Counted from the first letter of the stretch, positions 17,391-25,864 are shown. The stretch: DNA of 64,000 nucleotides from Shimia biformata (GCF_016888515.1 NZ_JAFEJK010000001.1:2711116-2775115), one strand, 5' to 3'. Numbers and translations are program-made. Notes: generated from the sequence alone by a model not told the origin.

Positions 17391-17425
17391 CGAAAACGGC
17401 CCCCGGGGAGGTTCCCGAGGGCCGT
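17391..17425 (-). terminator. Terminator-like hairpin in the GTA leader
   Basis: A GC-rich inverted repeat (arms 17396-17409 and 17412-17425; only two non-Watson-Crick positions) whose minus-strand transcript continues with GTTTTCGTTTC. That is the form of an intrinsic terminator reading toward orfg1. It lies downstream of the candidate GTA promoter and about 50 bases upstream of the orfg1 ATG. It may end mltG read-through, attenuate the GTA transcript, or both. Confidence 0.6.
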
Positions 17426-17450
17426 CATACGCTTCTTCCAGCGTGAGATA

Positions 17451-17479
17451 TGTCTACGTCAGACCGTACGCAAAGTCAA
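17451..17479 (-). promoter_or_regulatory. Candidate sigma-70 promoter of the GTA operon
   Basis: On the minus strand TTGACT (17479-17474) and TAGACA (17456-17451) are separated by exactly 17 bases, a good match to a -35/-10 pair. It lies between the mltG stop and orfg1, so the GTA operon is its only plausible target. The predicted start is near 17444, about 100 bases before the orfg1 ATG. Confidence 0.5.
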
Positions 17480-17514
17480 GATTTCGCGCCTTAACAAGGG
17501 CTTAACACGCAGCC

Positions 17515-18672
17515 CTACTGGTTGGCCCGCTGTGCCTCGATCTCGCGCCACTTGGCGACGTTGCGGTTATGCTCTTCCAGTGTTTCGGCAAAGGCATGAC
17601 CGCCGGTGCCATCGGCAACAAAGAAGATGAAGTCCGTCGTATCGGGATCGGCGGCCGCCATCAGGCTGGCCTTGCCGGGATTGGCAATCGGCGTGGGCGG
17701 CAACCCGTCGATGACATAGGTGTTCCACGGGGTACGTCCACGCAATTCGCTTTGGCGCAGGCCACGGCCAAGAACTCCCTGCCCCTTGGTGACGCCATAA
17801 ATCACCGTCGGGTCTGTCTGCAGCCGCATGCCCTGCTTCAGGCGGTTGACGAAGACACTTGCCACCTGACGCCGTTCTTCCGGCACGCCGGTTTCCTTTT
17901 CGATGATCGAGGCCAGGATCACCAGCTCTTCGGGGGACTGCAGCGGCAGATCATCAACCCTGTTGGCCCAGGCTTCGGCCACCAGCGCCGCCTGCGCTGC
18001 CTGCATCCGGGCGATCAGATCGCTGCGCTTGTCGCCCCTGCGGAATTCATAGGAATCCGGTGCCAACGTGCCTTCGGCGGGCAATTCGATCTCGCCCGAC
18101 AGGAACTCGATTGCATTAAGCGCATCCATCACCTGCCAGCTTGTCACGCCTTCGGCCAGCGACAGGCGATAACGCGTATCGGCGGCTGCCACGACCTCGA
18201 AGAACTTGGCTGGCGGCTCAACGCCTTCAGCCTTGGGGTCAAAGGCCGCGATCTCGACAAACCGCGTGGTTGCGGGGTCAAGCTCTCGCACCTGGATTTC
18301 CTGCCGCGTCACGCCGACACGATAGACCACCTCGGTGCCGCAAGTGCTGGCACCGCCGCGGGTCAGGATATCGGCAATCTGCTGCATCGACGCACCCGCC
18401 GGCACCAGGAACGCGCCCGCTTTCAACTGGCTGGACTTGTCGGTGTAGTCCGCCCCGATGCGATAGATCGCCCCGTTGGTGATCGCGCCATCGCGCTCAA
18501 GCTGGGCCGACACTTTTGACATGGTCGCACCGCGATCCACACGCACGCAGATCGCGTCTGTCAGCGGCCCTTCTGCGGTGTATTCACGCTGCCCCCAGAT
18601 GACGACGCCACCCAGAAGGAACACGATCACGATGAGCAGCGTGAGCGCGTTGGACGCAATGTTTCGCCACAT
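17515..18672 (-). CDS. mltG: Endolytic transglycosylase MltG
   Basis: A 385-residue inner-membrane lytic transglycosylase that cuts nascent glycan strands and ends their elongation. One N-terminal membrane anchor is at about residues 9-27 (LTLLIVIVFLLGGVVIWG), followed by a periplasmic YceG-like domain. The catalytic Glu is in VILASIIEKETGVPEERR, and the conserved LQTDPTVIYG and NPGKASLMAA follow. The ATG shares a base with the fabF stop (TGATG), so it is coupled to fabF, in line with the fabF-(pabC)-mltG order in many Proteobacteria. The GTA operon lies downstream behind its own promoter and hairpin. Confidence 0.95.
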   Translation of the reverse strand: MWRNIASNALTLLIVIVFLLGGVVIWGQREYTAEGPLTDAICVRVDRGATMSKVSAQLERDGAITNGAIYRIGADYTDKSSQLKAGAFLVPAGASMQQIADILTRGGASTCGTEVVYRVGVTRQEIQVRELDPATTRFVEIAAFDPKAEGVEPPAKFFEVVAAADTRYRLSLAEGVTSWQVMDALNAIEFLSGEIELPAEGTLAPDSYEFRRGDKRSDLIARMQAAQAALVAEAWANRVDDLPLQSPEELVILASIIEKETGVPEERRQVASVFVNRLKQGMRLQTDPTVIYGVTKGQGVLGRGLRQSELRGRTPWNTYVIDGLPPTPIANPGKASLMAAADPDTTDFIFFVADGTGGHAFAETLEEHNRNVAKWREIEAQRANQ

Positions 18673-19931
18673 CAGCGAACCTTTCCGACCAGCACCGACG
18701 CATTGGTGCCGCCAAATCCGAACGAGTTGGACAGGGCGACGTTGATTTCACGTTCGACCTTCTTGTTCGGTGCCAGGTCAACCGGGCTTTCGACGGCCGG
18801 GTTGTCAAGGTTGATCGTCGGCGGCGCAACCTGGTCACGAACCGCGAGGATCGAAAAGATCGCCTCGATCGCGCCCGCCGCACCCAACAGGTGGCCAGTC
18901 ATCGACTTGGTCGAGGACATCGTCACCTTGCCTGCCGCATCGCCCATCATGCGCTCAACAGCCCCCAATTCGATGACATCCGCCATCGTCGAGGTGCCAT
19001 GCGCGTTGATATAGTCGATGTCCTTCGGCTCAAGCCCGGCATCCTTCAGCGCCGCCCGCATCGACCGCTCGCCGCCTTCGCCATCTTCCGACGGCGCGGT
19101 GATGTGATAGGCGTCCCCGGACAGGCCATAGCCCAGCACCTCGGCATAGATATTGGCGCCACGCGCCTTGGCGTGTTCGTATTCTTCCAGGACAACGATC
19201 CCGGCGCCCTCGCCCATGACGAACCCGTCACGGTCGGCGTCATAAGGGCGGCTGGCGGCCTTGGGGTCATCTTCGCGTTTGGTAGACAACGCTTTGCAGG
19301 CGTTGAACCCGGCAATCCCGATCTCGCAGATCGCGGCCTCGGCCCCGCCTGCCACCATCACGTCGGCATCGCCATATTTGATCAGCCGTGCAGCGTCGCC
19401 AATGGCGTGTGCGCCTGTCGAACAGGCGGTGACAACCGCATGGTTCGGACCCTTGAAACCGTATCTGATGCCCACTTGACCCGAGATCAGATTGATCAGC
19501 GCGCCGGGAATGAAGAACGGCGACACGCGGCGCGGGCCTTTTTCGTGCATCAACAGCGTGGTTTCGGCAATCGAGTTCAGACCGCCAATCCCCGACCCGA
19601 TCATGACACCGGTGCGCAGGCGCGATTCCTCGTCTTCTGGCGTCCACCCGGCATCCTTCACCGCCTGTTCCGCGGCAGCGAGGCCATAAAGGATGAAATC
19701 ATCGACCTTGCGGCGCTCTTTCGGTTCCATCCAGTCATCGGGGTTGAATGTCCCGTCCGACCCATCGCCATATTTGACTTCGCACGCGTATTTGGTGGTG
19801 ACGCGGGACGGGTCAAACCGGGTGATCGGACCAGCCCCTGACTGCCCGTCCAGAATGCGCGTCCAGCTTTCCTCGACCCCACATGCCAGCGGAGTAACCA
19901 ATCCAAGTCCGGTAACGACGACACGACGCAT
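18672..19931 (-). CDS. fabF: 3-oxoacyl-ACP synthase II
   Basis: The elongating condensing enzyme of fatty-acid synthesis (malonyl-ACP plus acyl-ACP gives 3-oxoacyl-ACP plus CO2), 419 residues. The catalytic triad is visible: Cys170 in VVTACSTGAHA, and two His residues, one in NAHGTSTMAD and one in SMTGHLLGAAGAIEA. The C-terminal NSFGFGGTNASVLV is the thiolase-fold signature. The frame runs 93 bases further upstream, but the conserved RRVVVTGLGLVTPL begins at the ATG at 19931. It sits after acpP in the same direction but behind a strong terminator, so it probably has its own promoter. Confidence 0.97.
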   Translation of the reverse strand: MRRVVVTGLGLVTPLACGVEESWTRILDGQSGAGPITRFDPSRVTTKYACEVKYGDGSDGTFNPDDWMEPKERRKVDDFILYGLAAAEQAVKDAGWTPEDEESRLRTGVMIGSGIGGLNSIAETTLLMHEKGPRRVSPFFIPGALINLISGQVGIRYGFKGPNHAVVTACSTGAHAIGDAARLIKYGDADVMVAGGAEAAICEIGIAGFNACKALSTKREDDPKAASRPYDADRDGFVMGEGAGIVVLEEYEHAKARGANIYAEVLGYGLSGDAYHITAPSEDGEGGERSMRAALKDAGLEPKDIDYINAHGTSTMADVIELGAVERMMGDAAGKVTMSSTKSMTGHLLGAAGAIEAIFSILAVRDQVAPPTINLDNPAVESPVDLAPNKKVEREINVALSNSFGFGGTNASVLVGKVR

Positions 19932-20025
19932 AAGCCTGCCCTTTCCTCTTGATCTTTGCCTGCTCTTACCGCGACTTGGCCCACGTCGGCAAGCCTGTGT
20001 GCCTGTTTCCGCCCATCCCGTCACG

Positions 20026-20060
20026 GCAAAAAGAAAACCCCCGCCGATGGGCGGGGGCTT
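20026..20060 (-). terminator. Terminator after acpP
   Basis: A perfect 8-base GC stem (CCCCCGCC/GGCGGGGG, loop of 4) followed on the minus strand by TTTTCTTTTT. It lies just after the acpP stop and separates it from fabF. Confidence 0.85.
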
Positions 20061-20087
20061 TATAAATCCGGTCTGACCGGTTCAGTC

Positions 20088-20321
20088 TCAGGAAGCTTCC
20101 GAGATGAACTTGACGGCGTCGCCGAAGGTCTGGATGGTTTCGGCCGCGTCGTCCGGGATCTCGATGCCGAACTCTTCTTCGAAAGCCATCACCAGCTCAA
20201 CGGTGTCCAGGGAGTCTGCGCCCAGGTCATCGATGAACGAGGCGGTCTCGGTGACCTTGTCCTCTTCCACACCAAGGTGTTCCACAACGATCTTTTTCAC
20301 GCGGTCTGCGACGTCGCTCAT
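20088..20321 (-). CDS. acpP: Acyl carrier protein
   Basis: A 77-residue acidic helical carrier that holds growing acyl chains on 4'-phosphopantetheine. The attachment serine is Ser37 in [19 protein letters not shown], the standard DSL motif. The length equals the usual size. It is flanked by a strong terminator downstream and an upstream leader of about 160 bases with a promoter-like sequence, so it is probably a highly expressed single-gene unit within the fab region. Confidence 0.98.
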   Translation of the reverse strand: MSDVADRVKKIVVEHLGVEEDKVTETASFIDDLGADSLDTVELVMAFEEEFGIEIPDDAAETIQTFGDAVKFISEAS

Positions 20322-20473
20322 GTCTTTTCCTCATTCGTCATGGGCGCTTGCGGCCCTGTGATTTTCCGCCGCTTCGTGCAACGGATCTGGTTGTTGCCCC
20401 AAGGGGCGGCTCTTAGGTCCGGGTACCCGGTCACCCGGGCGCACGCGACGGCACCCCCGGAAAATCTGCGTGG

Positions 20474-20501
20474 CCTATAGCATATCCGCCTGCCAAGGCA
20501 A
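20474..20501 (-). promoter_or_regulatory. Candidate acpP promoter
   Basis: TTGCCT (20501-20496) and TATAGG (20479-20474) on the minus strand with a 16-base spacer, about 150 bases before the acpP ATG. It is a moderate match to a sigma-70 promoter in the 257-base gap between acpP and fabG. The rest of that gap shows no gene. Confidence 0.4.
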
Positions 20502-20537
20502 ACGCTTTCGCGCCCGACCCGATGTGGGGACTGCTGG

Positions 20538-20571
20538 CGGGAAAACAAGAGAAGGCCGCATCCGCGCGGCC
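20538..20571 (-). terminator. Terminator after fabG
   Basis: A 6-base stem GGCCGC/GCGGCC (20566-20571 with 20554-20559), followed on the minus strand by a TC-rich run (TTCTCTTGTTTT). It is positioned 8 bases after the fabG stop. Confidence 0.6.
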
Positions 20572-20578
20572 AACCCGG

Positions 20579-21316
20579 TCACAGCATGGCCATACCGCCG
20601 TTCACATGCAAGGTCGAACCGGTGACATAGCCTGCCTCTTCGCTGACAAGATACAGCACGGCTGCGGCGATTTCCTCGGGCGTGCCCATGCGCGCCGCCG
20701 GGATCTGGACGTTGATCTTGTCCTTCTGGTCGTCGGTCAGCTTGTCGGTCATCGCGGTTGCAATGAAGCCCGGCGCAACCGCGTTGGCGGTGATGCCGCG
20801 GCTTGCCACCTCATAGGCGATGGACTTGGTCATACCGACCATGCCCGCCTTGGACGCGGCATAGTTCGCCTGACCGGGGTTCCCGGTCGCCCCGACGATG
20901 GACGAGATATTCACGATCCGGCCCCAGCGCGCCTTCATCATCGGGCGCATCACGCCCCGGCACAGCCGCATCGTCGAGGTCAGATTCACATCCAGCACCG
21001 ACTGCCATTCCTCGTCCGACATGCGCATGAAGATCTGGTCGCGGGTGATCCCGGCATTGTTGACCAGGATGTCCAGCCCGCCCATTTTCTCGATCGCCTG
21101 TTTCGGCAGTGCATCCACCGCCGCGCCGTCGCTCAGGTTGCAGGTCACCACATGGGCGCGGTCGCCCAGTTCCGCCGCCAGCGCTTCAAGCGGCTCGATC
21201 CGGGTGCCCGAAAGCGTGACTTCCGCGCCCGCCCCGTGCAGCGCCTTGGCGATTGCACCACCGATGCCCCCGGACGCCCCGGTGATCAGTGCCTTCTTGC
21301 CTGTCAGGTCAAACAT
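20579..21316 (-). CDS. fabG: 3-oxoacyl-ACP reductase
   Basis: The NADPH-dependent ketoreductase of the fatty-acid cycle, a 245-residue short-chain dehydrogenase. The cofactor motif TGASGGIGGAIAKAL is near the N terminus, and NNAGITRDQ follows. The catalytic Ser is in VNISSIVGATGN, and the YxxxK pair is in YAASKAGMVG. The C-terminal GYVTGSTLHVNGGMAML is typical of FabG. It follows fabD after about 70 bases in the same direction, giving the common fabD-fabG order. Confidence 0.97.
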   Translation of the reverse strand: MFDLTGKKALITGASGGIGGAIAKALHGAGAEVTLSGTRIEPLEALAAELGDRAHVVTCNLSDGAAVDALPKQAIEKMGGLDILVNNAGITRDQIFMRMSDEEWQSVLDVNLTSTMRLCRGVMRPMMKARWGRIVNISSIVGATGNPGQANYAASKAGMVGMTKSIAYEVASRGITANAVAPGFIATAMTDKLTDDQKDKINVQIPAARMGTPEEIAAAVLYLVSEEAGYVTGSTLHVNGGMAML

Positions 21317-21385
21317 GTCTCTCTCCTCAATGACGAGTCGCCCCGCCTTTCAATTCTTCGCAATTACTCAGGTTCCAGCCGGCGA

Positions 21386-22324
21386 TCAGCGCATCGAGGC
21401 CGCGATGTTCTTGACATCTTCCGGCGTGCCGATGGCCTGACAGGAAATCGCGCGGTCGATGCGCCGCACCATGCCCGACAGGGCCTTGCCCGCACCGATT
21501 TCCCAGATCTCGTCGACCCCTTGCTGGGCCATGAACATCACCGACTCGCGCCAGCGCACCGACCCGGTGACCTGATCGACCAGCAGCGCCCGGATCGTCG
21601 TCGGATCGTTCACCGCCTCGGCCACGACATTGGCCACCAGCGGCACGGCGGGTTGCTGGATGTCGACCTGGCTCAGGGCCTCGGCCATGGCTTCCGCAGC
21701 CGGCCCCATCAGCGCGCAATGGAACGGCGCGCTGACCGGCAGCATGACGGCGCGCTTGGCGCCTTTTTCCTTGGCCAACTCCACTGCGCGCTCAACCGCC
21801 CCCTTGTGACCCGAGACCACGACCTGCCCCGGATCGTTGTCATTTGCCGCCTGACAGATCTCGCCCTCCGAAGCAACGGCGGCCACGTCGCGCGCGGTCT
21901 CGAAATCCAGCCCCAGAAGCGCCGCCATCGCGCCGATTCCCACCGGCACCGCAGCCTGCATCGCCTGTCCCCGCGTGCGCAGCAGACGCGCGGTGTCGGC
22001 AACCGAAATCGCCCCCGCAGCCGCCAGCGCCGAGTATTCGCCCAGCGAATGCCCCGCCACAAACGACGCTTCGGCAATGGTCACGCCTTCCGATTCCAGC
22101 GCCCGCATCGCCGCCAGCGAGGTTGCCATCAGTGCGGGCTGGGCGTTCTGGGTCAGGGTCAACTCGTCCTGGCTGCCTTCCCAGATCAGGGTCGACAGCT
22201 TCTCTCCCAGTGCCTCGTCGACCTCGTCATAGATCGCCTTGGCCTGCGGATAGGCGTCGGCCAGTGCCTTGCCCATGCCAATCGTCTGCGCCCCTTGTCC
22301 CGGAAATACAAATGCACGGCTCAT
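21386..22324 (-). CDS. fabD: Malonyl-CoA:ACP transacylase
   Basis: Loads malonyl groups onto ACP. The 312-residue protein starts with FVFPGQGAQTIGMGKAL, has the nucleophile Ser93 in VAGHSLGEYSALAAAG, and the active-site His in SAPFHCALMGPAAE. The C terminus contains VDEIWEIGAGKALSGMV. An ATG 12 bases upstream is in frame, but the start at 22324 matches the family's first residues. It is the first gene of the fabD-fabG unit. Confidence 0.97.
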   Translation of the reverse strand: MSRAFVFPGQGAQTIGMGKALADAYPQAKAIYDEVDEALGEKLSTLIWEGSQDELTLTQNAQPALMATSLAAMRALESEGVTIAEASFVAGHSLGEYSALAAAGAISVADTARLLRTRGQAMQAAVPVGIGAMAALLGLDFETARDVAAVASEGEICQAANDNDPGQVVVSGHKGAVERAVELAKEKGAKRAVMLPVSAPFHCALMGPAAEAMAEALSQVDIQQPAVPLVANVVAEAVNDPTTIRALLVDQVTGSVRWRESVMFMAQQGVDEIWEIGAGKALSGMVRRIDRAISCQAIGTPEDVKNIAASMR

Positions 22325-22465
22325 GCCAGTCCCCATGTTTGTTCTGTTTCCACGGGAATACCCCGCCCCCTTGCCCGGCGCAATGACCTAGCGTCCAGCC
22401 TGGCATAGGTCGAAACGGAAAAGGCCCGCACAAGTGGCGAGCCCATTCAAGCGGTGACGATCTTG

Positions 22466-22960
22466 TCAGCCGGGAAACAGGGACTGGCTGCGCAGATGCG
22501 CGATGGCATCCAGCCGCGCTTCGGGACCATCCAGCAGCAGCTGCGTCAGCTCCTCACCGTGATCGCCATAGATCACCATGCGCTGATCGTTGACGTCGAC
22601 CCGGGCGATTTCCTCGTAGTTGATCGACTTGATGACATGGCTGCGGCCACGCGGCAGCGATTCTGTCACGTGCAACTGCCGGCTTTGGGCATCGAAGTGC
22701 AGCGACCGGTGCGGTTTCTCGGTGGCGATCTGGGTCATGCCGACACCGGCGGTGACCATGAGGATCGACAGGAACATCTTGGTCAGCAGAATCTCTGCTT
22801 CCATGCCCAGCCCAGGCACCAGCCACAGGCCCGCGCCTGCCCAGATGAACCCGAACCCGAAAAGAACAGCCGCCGCCCGGACCGGCGCAGAGTGTTTCTG
22901 CACCAGGGAGGGATCCCTGAGCGACTGGTTGTTGTGAATGTAATCTGTTGCGGCAGCCAT
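22466..22960 (-). CDS. Two-span membrane protein of unknown function
   Basis: A 164-residue protein with two hydrophobic segments (about residues 28-48, AAAVLFGFGFIWAGAGLWLV, and 58-78, LTKMFLSILMVTAGVGM). A soluble C-terminal domain of about 85 residues is beta-rich with conserved-looking EEIARVDVNDQRMVIYGDHGEEL. The layout resembles small bacterial membrane proteins with a PH-like domain, but I do not recognise the family. It lies alone between fabD and the divergent ribosomal operon. Confidence 0.7.
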   Translation of the reverse strand: MAAATDYIHNNQSLRDPSLVQKHSAPVRAAAVLFGFGFIWAGAGLWLVPGLGMEAEILLTKMFLSILMVTAGVGMTQIATEKPHRSLHFDAQSRQLHVTESLPRGRSHVIKSINYEEIARVDVNDQRMVIYGDHGEELTQLLLDGPEARLDAIAHLRSQSLFPG

Positions 22961-23121
22961 CTTCGCGACCTCTTTTGCCTTGCTTACTCGACCTGACTTG
23001 GGGTCAAGGTGCCGCCGGATTCGGGCAAGAATGCGGCAGGTCCGGGGAAAAGCGGTGGAGGCGGTTTTCCGCCCACCAGCACCCTGCCCCGACGCCCCTG
23101 CAACCCTTGAGTTTTAAGGGG

Positions 23122-23149
23122 TTGCGACCCGGCGAGAATCCGCTATACA
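23122..23149 (+). promoter_or_regulatory. Candidate promoter of rpsF-rpsR-rplI
   Basis: TTGCGA (23122-23127) and TATACA (23144-23149) with a 16-base spacer, about 108 bases before the rpsF ATG. This gives a leader of roughly 100 bases that holds the inverted repeat listed next. Confidence 0.55.
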
Positions 23150-23156
23150 GCCGCAT

Positions 23157-23208
23157 CCTTTCGCAAATATCTGAACCGCGCAGTCTCTCGTGGGCGGGGC
23201 GCGAAAGG
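23157..23208 (+). promoter_or_regulatory. Candidate rpsF leader structure
   Basis: A perfect 8-base inverted repeat, CCTTTCGC (23157-23164) and GCGAAAGG (23201-23208), encloses 36 bases containing an internal GC-rich segment. It begins just after the predicted transcription start. Bacterial rpsF leaders often bind the S6:S18 complex for feedback control. This position fits such an element, but the consensus core was not verified. Confidence 0.4.
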
Positions 23209-23256
23209 CACATGGCCCCGCTCTTTGAAATGCGCCTGAAAATGAATGGAGTGCAC

Positions 23257-23610
23257 ATGCCGCTTTACGAGCATGTTTTCATCTCGCGCCAGGACCTGTC
23301 CAACGCGCAAGCTGAAGGTCTCATCGAACATTTTGGCACCGTCCTCGCGGACAACGGCGGTAAGGTCGTCGACAGCGAGTACTGGGGCGTCAAGACGATG
23401 GCCTACAAGATCAACAAGAACCGCAAAGGCCACTATGCCTTCCTGAAAACCGACGCCCCCGCAGGCGCCGTTCAGGAAATGGAACGCCTGATGCGCCTGC
23501 ATGACGACGTGATGCGTGTTCTGACCATCAAGGTTGACGAACACCCCGAAGGTCCGTCGATCCAGATGCAGAAACGCGAAGAACGCGACAACCGTCGCGA
23601 ACGTCGCTAA
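23257..23610 (+). CDS. rpsF: Ribosomal protein S6
   Basis: A 117-residue 30S protein, partner of S18. It opens with PLYEHVFISRQDLS and has the typical KTMAYKINKNRKGHYAFL and the central DDVMRVLTIKVDEH. It ends in a charged tail (QKREERDNRRERR) of the kind seen in alphaproteobacterial S6. The frame is open well upstream, but the ATG at 23257 (after ggagtgcac) starts the conserved sequence. It is the first gene of the S6-S18-L9 operon. Confidence 0.97.
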   Translation: MPLYEHVFISRQDLSNAQAEGLIEHFGTVLADNGGKVVDSEYWGVKTMAYKINKNRKGHYAFLKTDAPAGAVQEMERLMRLHDDVMRVLTIKVDEHPEGPSIQMQKREERDNRRERR

Positions 23611-23636
23611 TCAGCTTGAGGAAAGGACACTAAACC

Positions 23637-23864
23637 ATGGCTGCAAAACCGTTTTTCCGCCGTCGCAAGGTGTGCCCCTTCTCGGGCGACAACGCACCCA
23701 AAATCGACTACAAGGACACGAAACTGCTGCAACGCTACATCTCTGAGCGTGGCAAGATCGTGCCCAGCCGCATCACCGCAGTATCGGCCAAGAAGCAACG
23801 CGAACTGGCCCGTGCCATCAAACGCGCCCGCTTCCTTGCGCTGCTGCCCTACGCCGTCAAGTAA
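23637..23864 (+). CDS. rpsR: Ribosomal protein S18
   Basis: A 75-residue 30S protein that binds S6. It carries the family stretch [35 protein letters not shown] and the C-terminal [18 protein letters not shown] gaaagga ribosome-binding site precedes the ATG, 26 bases after rpsF. Confidence 0.98.
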
Positions 23865-23875
23865 GGAGAAAGCAC

Positions 23876-24502
23876 ATGCAAGTTATCCTTCTGGAACGTG
23901 TGGCCAAGCTTGGCCAGATGGGCGAAGTCGTCGACGTCAAGCCGGGCTATGCCCGTAACTTCCTGCTGCCGCAGGGCAAGGCGCTGACCGCGTCGCAAGC
24001 CAACATCGCGCAGTTCGAAGAGCAGAAAGCACAGCTTGAAGCACGTAACCTCGAAACCAAGAAAGAAGCCGAGGCCCTGGCCGAGAAGCTCGACGGACAG
24101 CAGTTCATCGTGATTCGTTCGGCATCGGATTCGGGTGCGCTTTACGGCTCGGTCACCCCGCGTGACGCCGCAGACGCCGCAACCGAAGCTGGTTTCACCA
24201 TCGACAAGAAACAGGTGATCCTGACCGCGCCGATCAAGGAACTGGGTCTGCACGACCTGACCGTGCGCCTGCACCCCGAGGTTGACGCGACCATCCAGGT
24301 CAACGTTGCCCGTTCGGCCGAAGAGGCCGAGCTTCAGGCATCGGGCAAGTCGATCCAGGAACTGGCCGCGGAAGAAGAAGCCGCCGCCGAGTTCGAGATC
24401 GCCGAACTGTTCGACGACATCGGTGCCGCTGCATCCGACGACGACGATCTGGCCGAGGTCGTTCAGTCCGACGACGAGGGCGAAGAAGAGCCGAAAGAGT
24501 AA
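23876..24502 (+). CDS. rplI: Ribosomal protein L9 with acidic C-terminal extension
   Basis: A 208-residue 50S protein. The N-terminal domain has the L9 signature [31 protein letters not shown], followed by the long connecting helix and the C-terminal RNA-binding domain ([17 protein letters not shown]). Beyond about residue 150 it continues into an Ala/Glu/Asp-rich tail ending [23 protein letters not shown], making it longer than the E. coli protein (149 residues). Alphaproteobacterial L9 proteins are often extended, so this is not a fusion artefact. It starts 12 bases after rpsR and is followed by a strong terminator. Confidence 0.97.
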   Translation: MQVILLERVAKLGQMGEVVDVKPGYARNFLLPQGKALTASQANIAQFEEQKAQLEARNLETKKEAEALAEKLDGQQFIVIRSASDSGALYGSVTPRDAADAATEAGFTIDKKQVILTAPIKELGLHDLTVRLHPEVDATIQVNVARSAEEAELQASGKSIQELAAEEEAAAEFEIAELFDDIGAAASDDDDLAEVVQSDDEGEEEPKE

Positions 24503-24525
24503 TCTTTCACTGCTTCAGACATTTG

Positions 24526-24557
24526 AAACCGGCGTCCATCGGGCGCCGGTTTTTTTG
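24526..24557 (+). terminator. Terminator of the rpsF-rpsR-rplI operon
   Basis: A stem ACCGGCG/CGCCGGT with a 9-base loop, followed by seven T residues, starts about 25 bases after the rplI stop. Confidence 0.88.
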
Positions 24558-24572
24558 TGCGTCGGGGCCGGG

Positions 24573-24992
24573 TTACTCGCCGAAATTGCCGCCCGTGTCG
24601 ACCGGCGCCATCCGCACCAGACGAGACTCCGCAACCGCCGCCTGCCGATGCACCATCGCCGCCCGATAGTCCGGGTCTTTCAGCATGTCGGCAAAGGCGC
24701 CGACAGACGGGTATTCGGCGATGAAACACAGGTCCCATTCCTCGCCCGTCTTGGGGCCGATGACCATCAGTTCCATCTTGCCGCGCCAAACGATCCGCCC
24801 ACCCAAGCGCTTGAAAACAGGCGCGGATTCCTGGCCATAGGCGGCATAGGCCTCGGCACCAGTGGCCTGTCGCCCGTCCGGGTATTCAGCCGCCTCGCGC
24901 AGCTTCACAAGGTTCAGCATGTGGATCGGTCCGGGACGGTCATTGGCCCGGAATGCATCGAAGGTTTCGCGATCAAAGGCGGTATAGGGCAA
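24573..24992 (-). CDS. DUF1330 family protein
   Basis: A 139-residue protein of the small alpha/beta ferredoxin-like DUF1330 family. The motif IHMLNLVKLREAAEYPDG followed by AYGQESAPVFKRLGGRIVWRG and EYPSVGAFADMLKDPDYRAAMVHRQAAV is the family pattern. The biochemical role is unknown; related dimeric alpha/beta-barrel proteins include monooxygenases and degradative enzymes. It converges on rplI's terminator and lies just downstream of aqpZ in the same direction, 43 bases away. Confidence 0.8.
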   Translation of the reverse strand: MPYTAFDRETFDAFRANDRPGPIHMLNLVKLREAAEYPDGRQATGAEAYAAYGQESAPVFKRLGGRIVWRGKMELMVIGPKTGEEWDLCFIAEYPSVGAFADMLKDPDYRAAMVHRQAAVAESRLVRMAPVDTGGNFGE

Positions 24993-25034
24993 CGCAGCCT
25001 CCGTTGTTGGAACGTTGCCCCGCAGTGAAACGCC

Positions 25035-25727
25035 TCAGTCGCCCGTTGTCGAGAGCGCCTTCCAGATGATCGCCCCCAGCGCCGCCCCGATCAGCGGTGC
25101 CACCCAGAACAGCCACAACTGCCCCAGCGCCGGACCATCGGCAAACAGCGCCACCCCGGTCGAGCGCGCCGGGTTGACCGACGTGTTGGTCACCGGGATC
25201 GAGATCAGGTGAATCAGCGTCAGCCCCAAGCCGATTGCAATCGGCGCAAATCCGGCGGGCGCGCCCTTGGACGTGGCCCCGAGGATGATAATCAGGAAAA
25301 ACGCGGTCATCACGATCTCGGTCACCAGACCGGCCATCATCGAAAAGCCCTGTGGCGACGCATCGCCATATCCGTTCGAGGCAAAACCCCCGACGCCCGT
25401 ACTGCCCGCCGCACCCGTCGCGATGACATAAAGCACCACCGCAGCCAGCACCGCACCGACGACCTGCGCCACCCAATAGGGCACCATGTCCTTGGCGTCA
25501 TGGCGTCCCGCCACAACCAGCCCCAGCGTGACAGCCGGGTTGAAATGTCCGCCCGAAATATGGCCCACCGCATAAGCCATGGTCAGGACCGTCAGACCAA
25601 AGGCCAGGCTGACACCCAGCCAGCCGATCCCGACATCCGCGACACCCGCCGCAAGAACCGCGCTGCCGCAGCCCCCCAATACCAACCAGAATGTGCCGAC
25701 GACCTCGGCCAACAGTTTATTGCGCAT
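25035..25727 (-). CDS. aqpZ: Aquaporin Z
   Basis: A 230-residue six-span water channel. Both pore half-helices carry the NPA motif ([11 protein letters not shown] and [15 protein letters not shown]). The N terminus [24 protein letters not shown] is the AqpZ pattern. The GGHFNPAV and VNPARS context favours a water-selective AqpZ over a glycerol facilitator, which is inference from sequence type. Confidence 0.95.
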   Translation of the reverse strand: MRNKLLAEVVGTFWLVLGGCGSAVLAAGVADVGIGWLGVSLAFGLTVLTMAYAVGHISGGHFNPAVTLGLVVAGRHDAKDMVPYWVAQVVGAVLAAVVLYVIATGAAGSTGVGGFASNGYGDASPQGFSMMAGLVTEIVMTAFFLIIILGATSKGAPAGFAPIAIGLGLTLIHLISIPVTNTSVNPARSTGVALFADGPALGQLWLFWVAPLIGAALGAIIWKALSTTGD

Positions 25728-25795
25728 TTCAAATCTCCTGTCGTTTGTAATGCGCAGACTTCACCACCAAAAGTTGATTGCGTCGACTCTTTTCA

Positions 25796-25826
25796 ACAAA
25801 AAGGGGCCGCCCCGAAGGACGACCCC
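25796..25826 (-). terminator. Terminator after tig
   Basis: On the minus strand a 10-base stem (25817-25826 with 25803-25813, two G-U pairs, tight TTCG loop) is followed by a T-run. It lies about 40 bases after the tig stop. Confidence 0.8.
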
Positions 25827-25864
25827 GACGCAGCTTCACAAGGAAGCGGCGGTATTACTGCCGA

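Noticed and set aside
20522-22408. 628-codon plus-strand frame
   Set aside because: Antisense shadow of fabG and fabD; composition is Arg/His-rich without domains.
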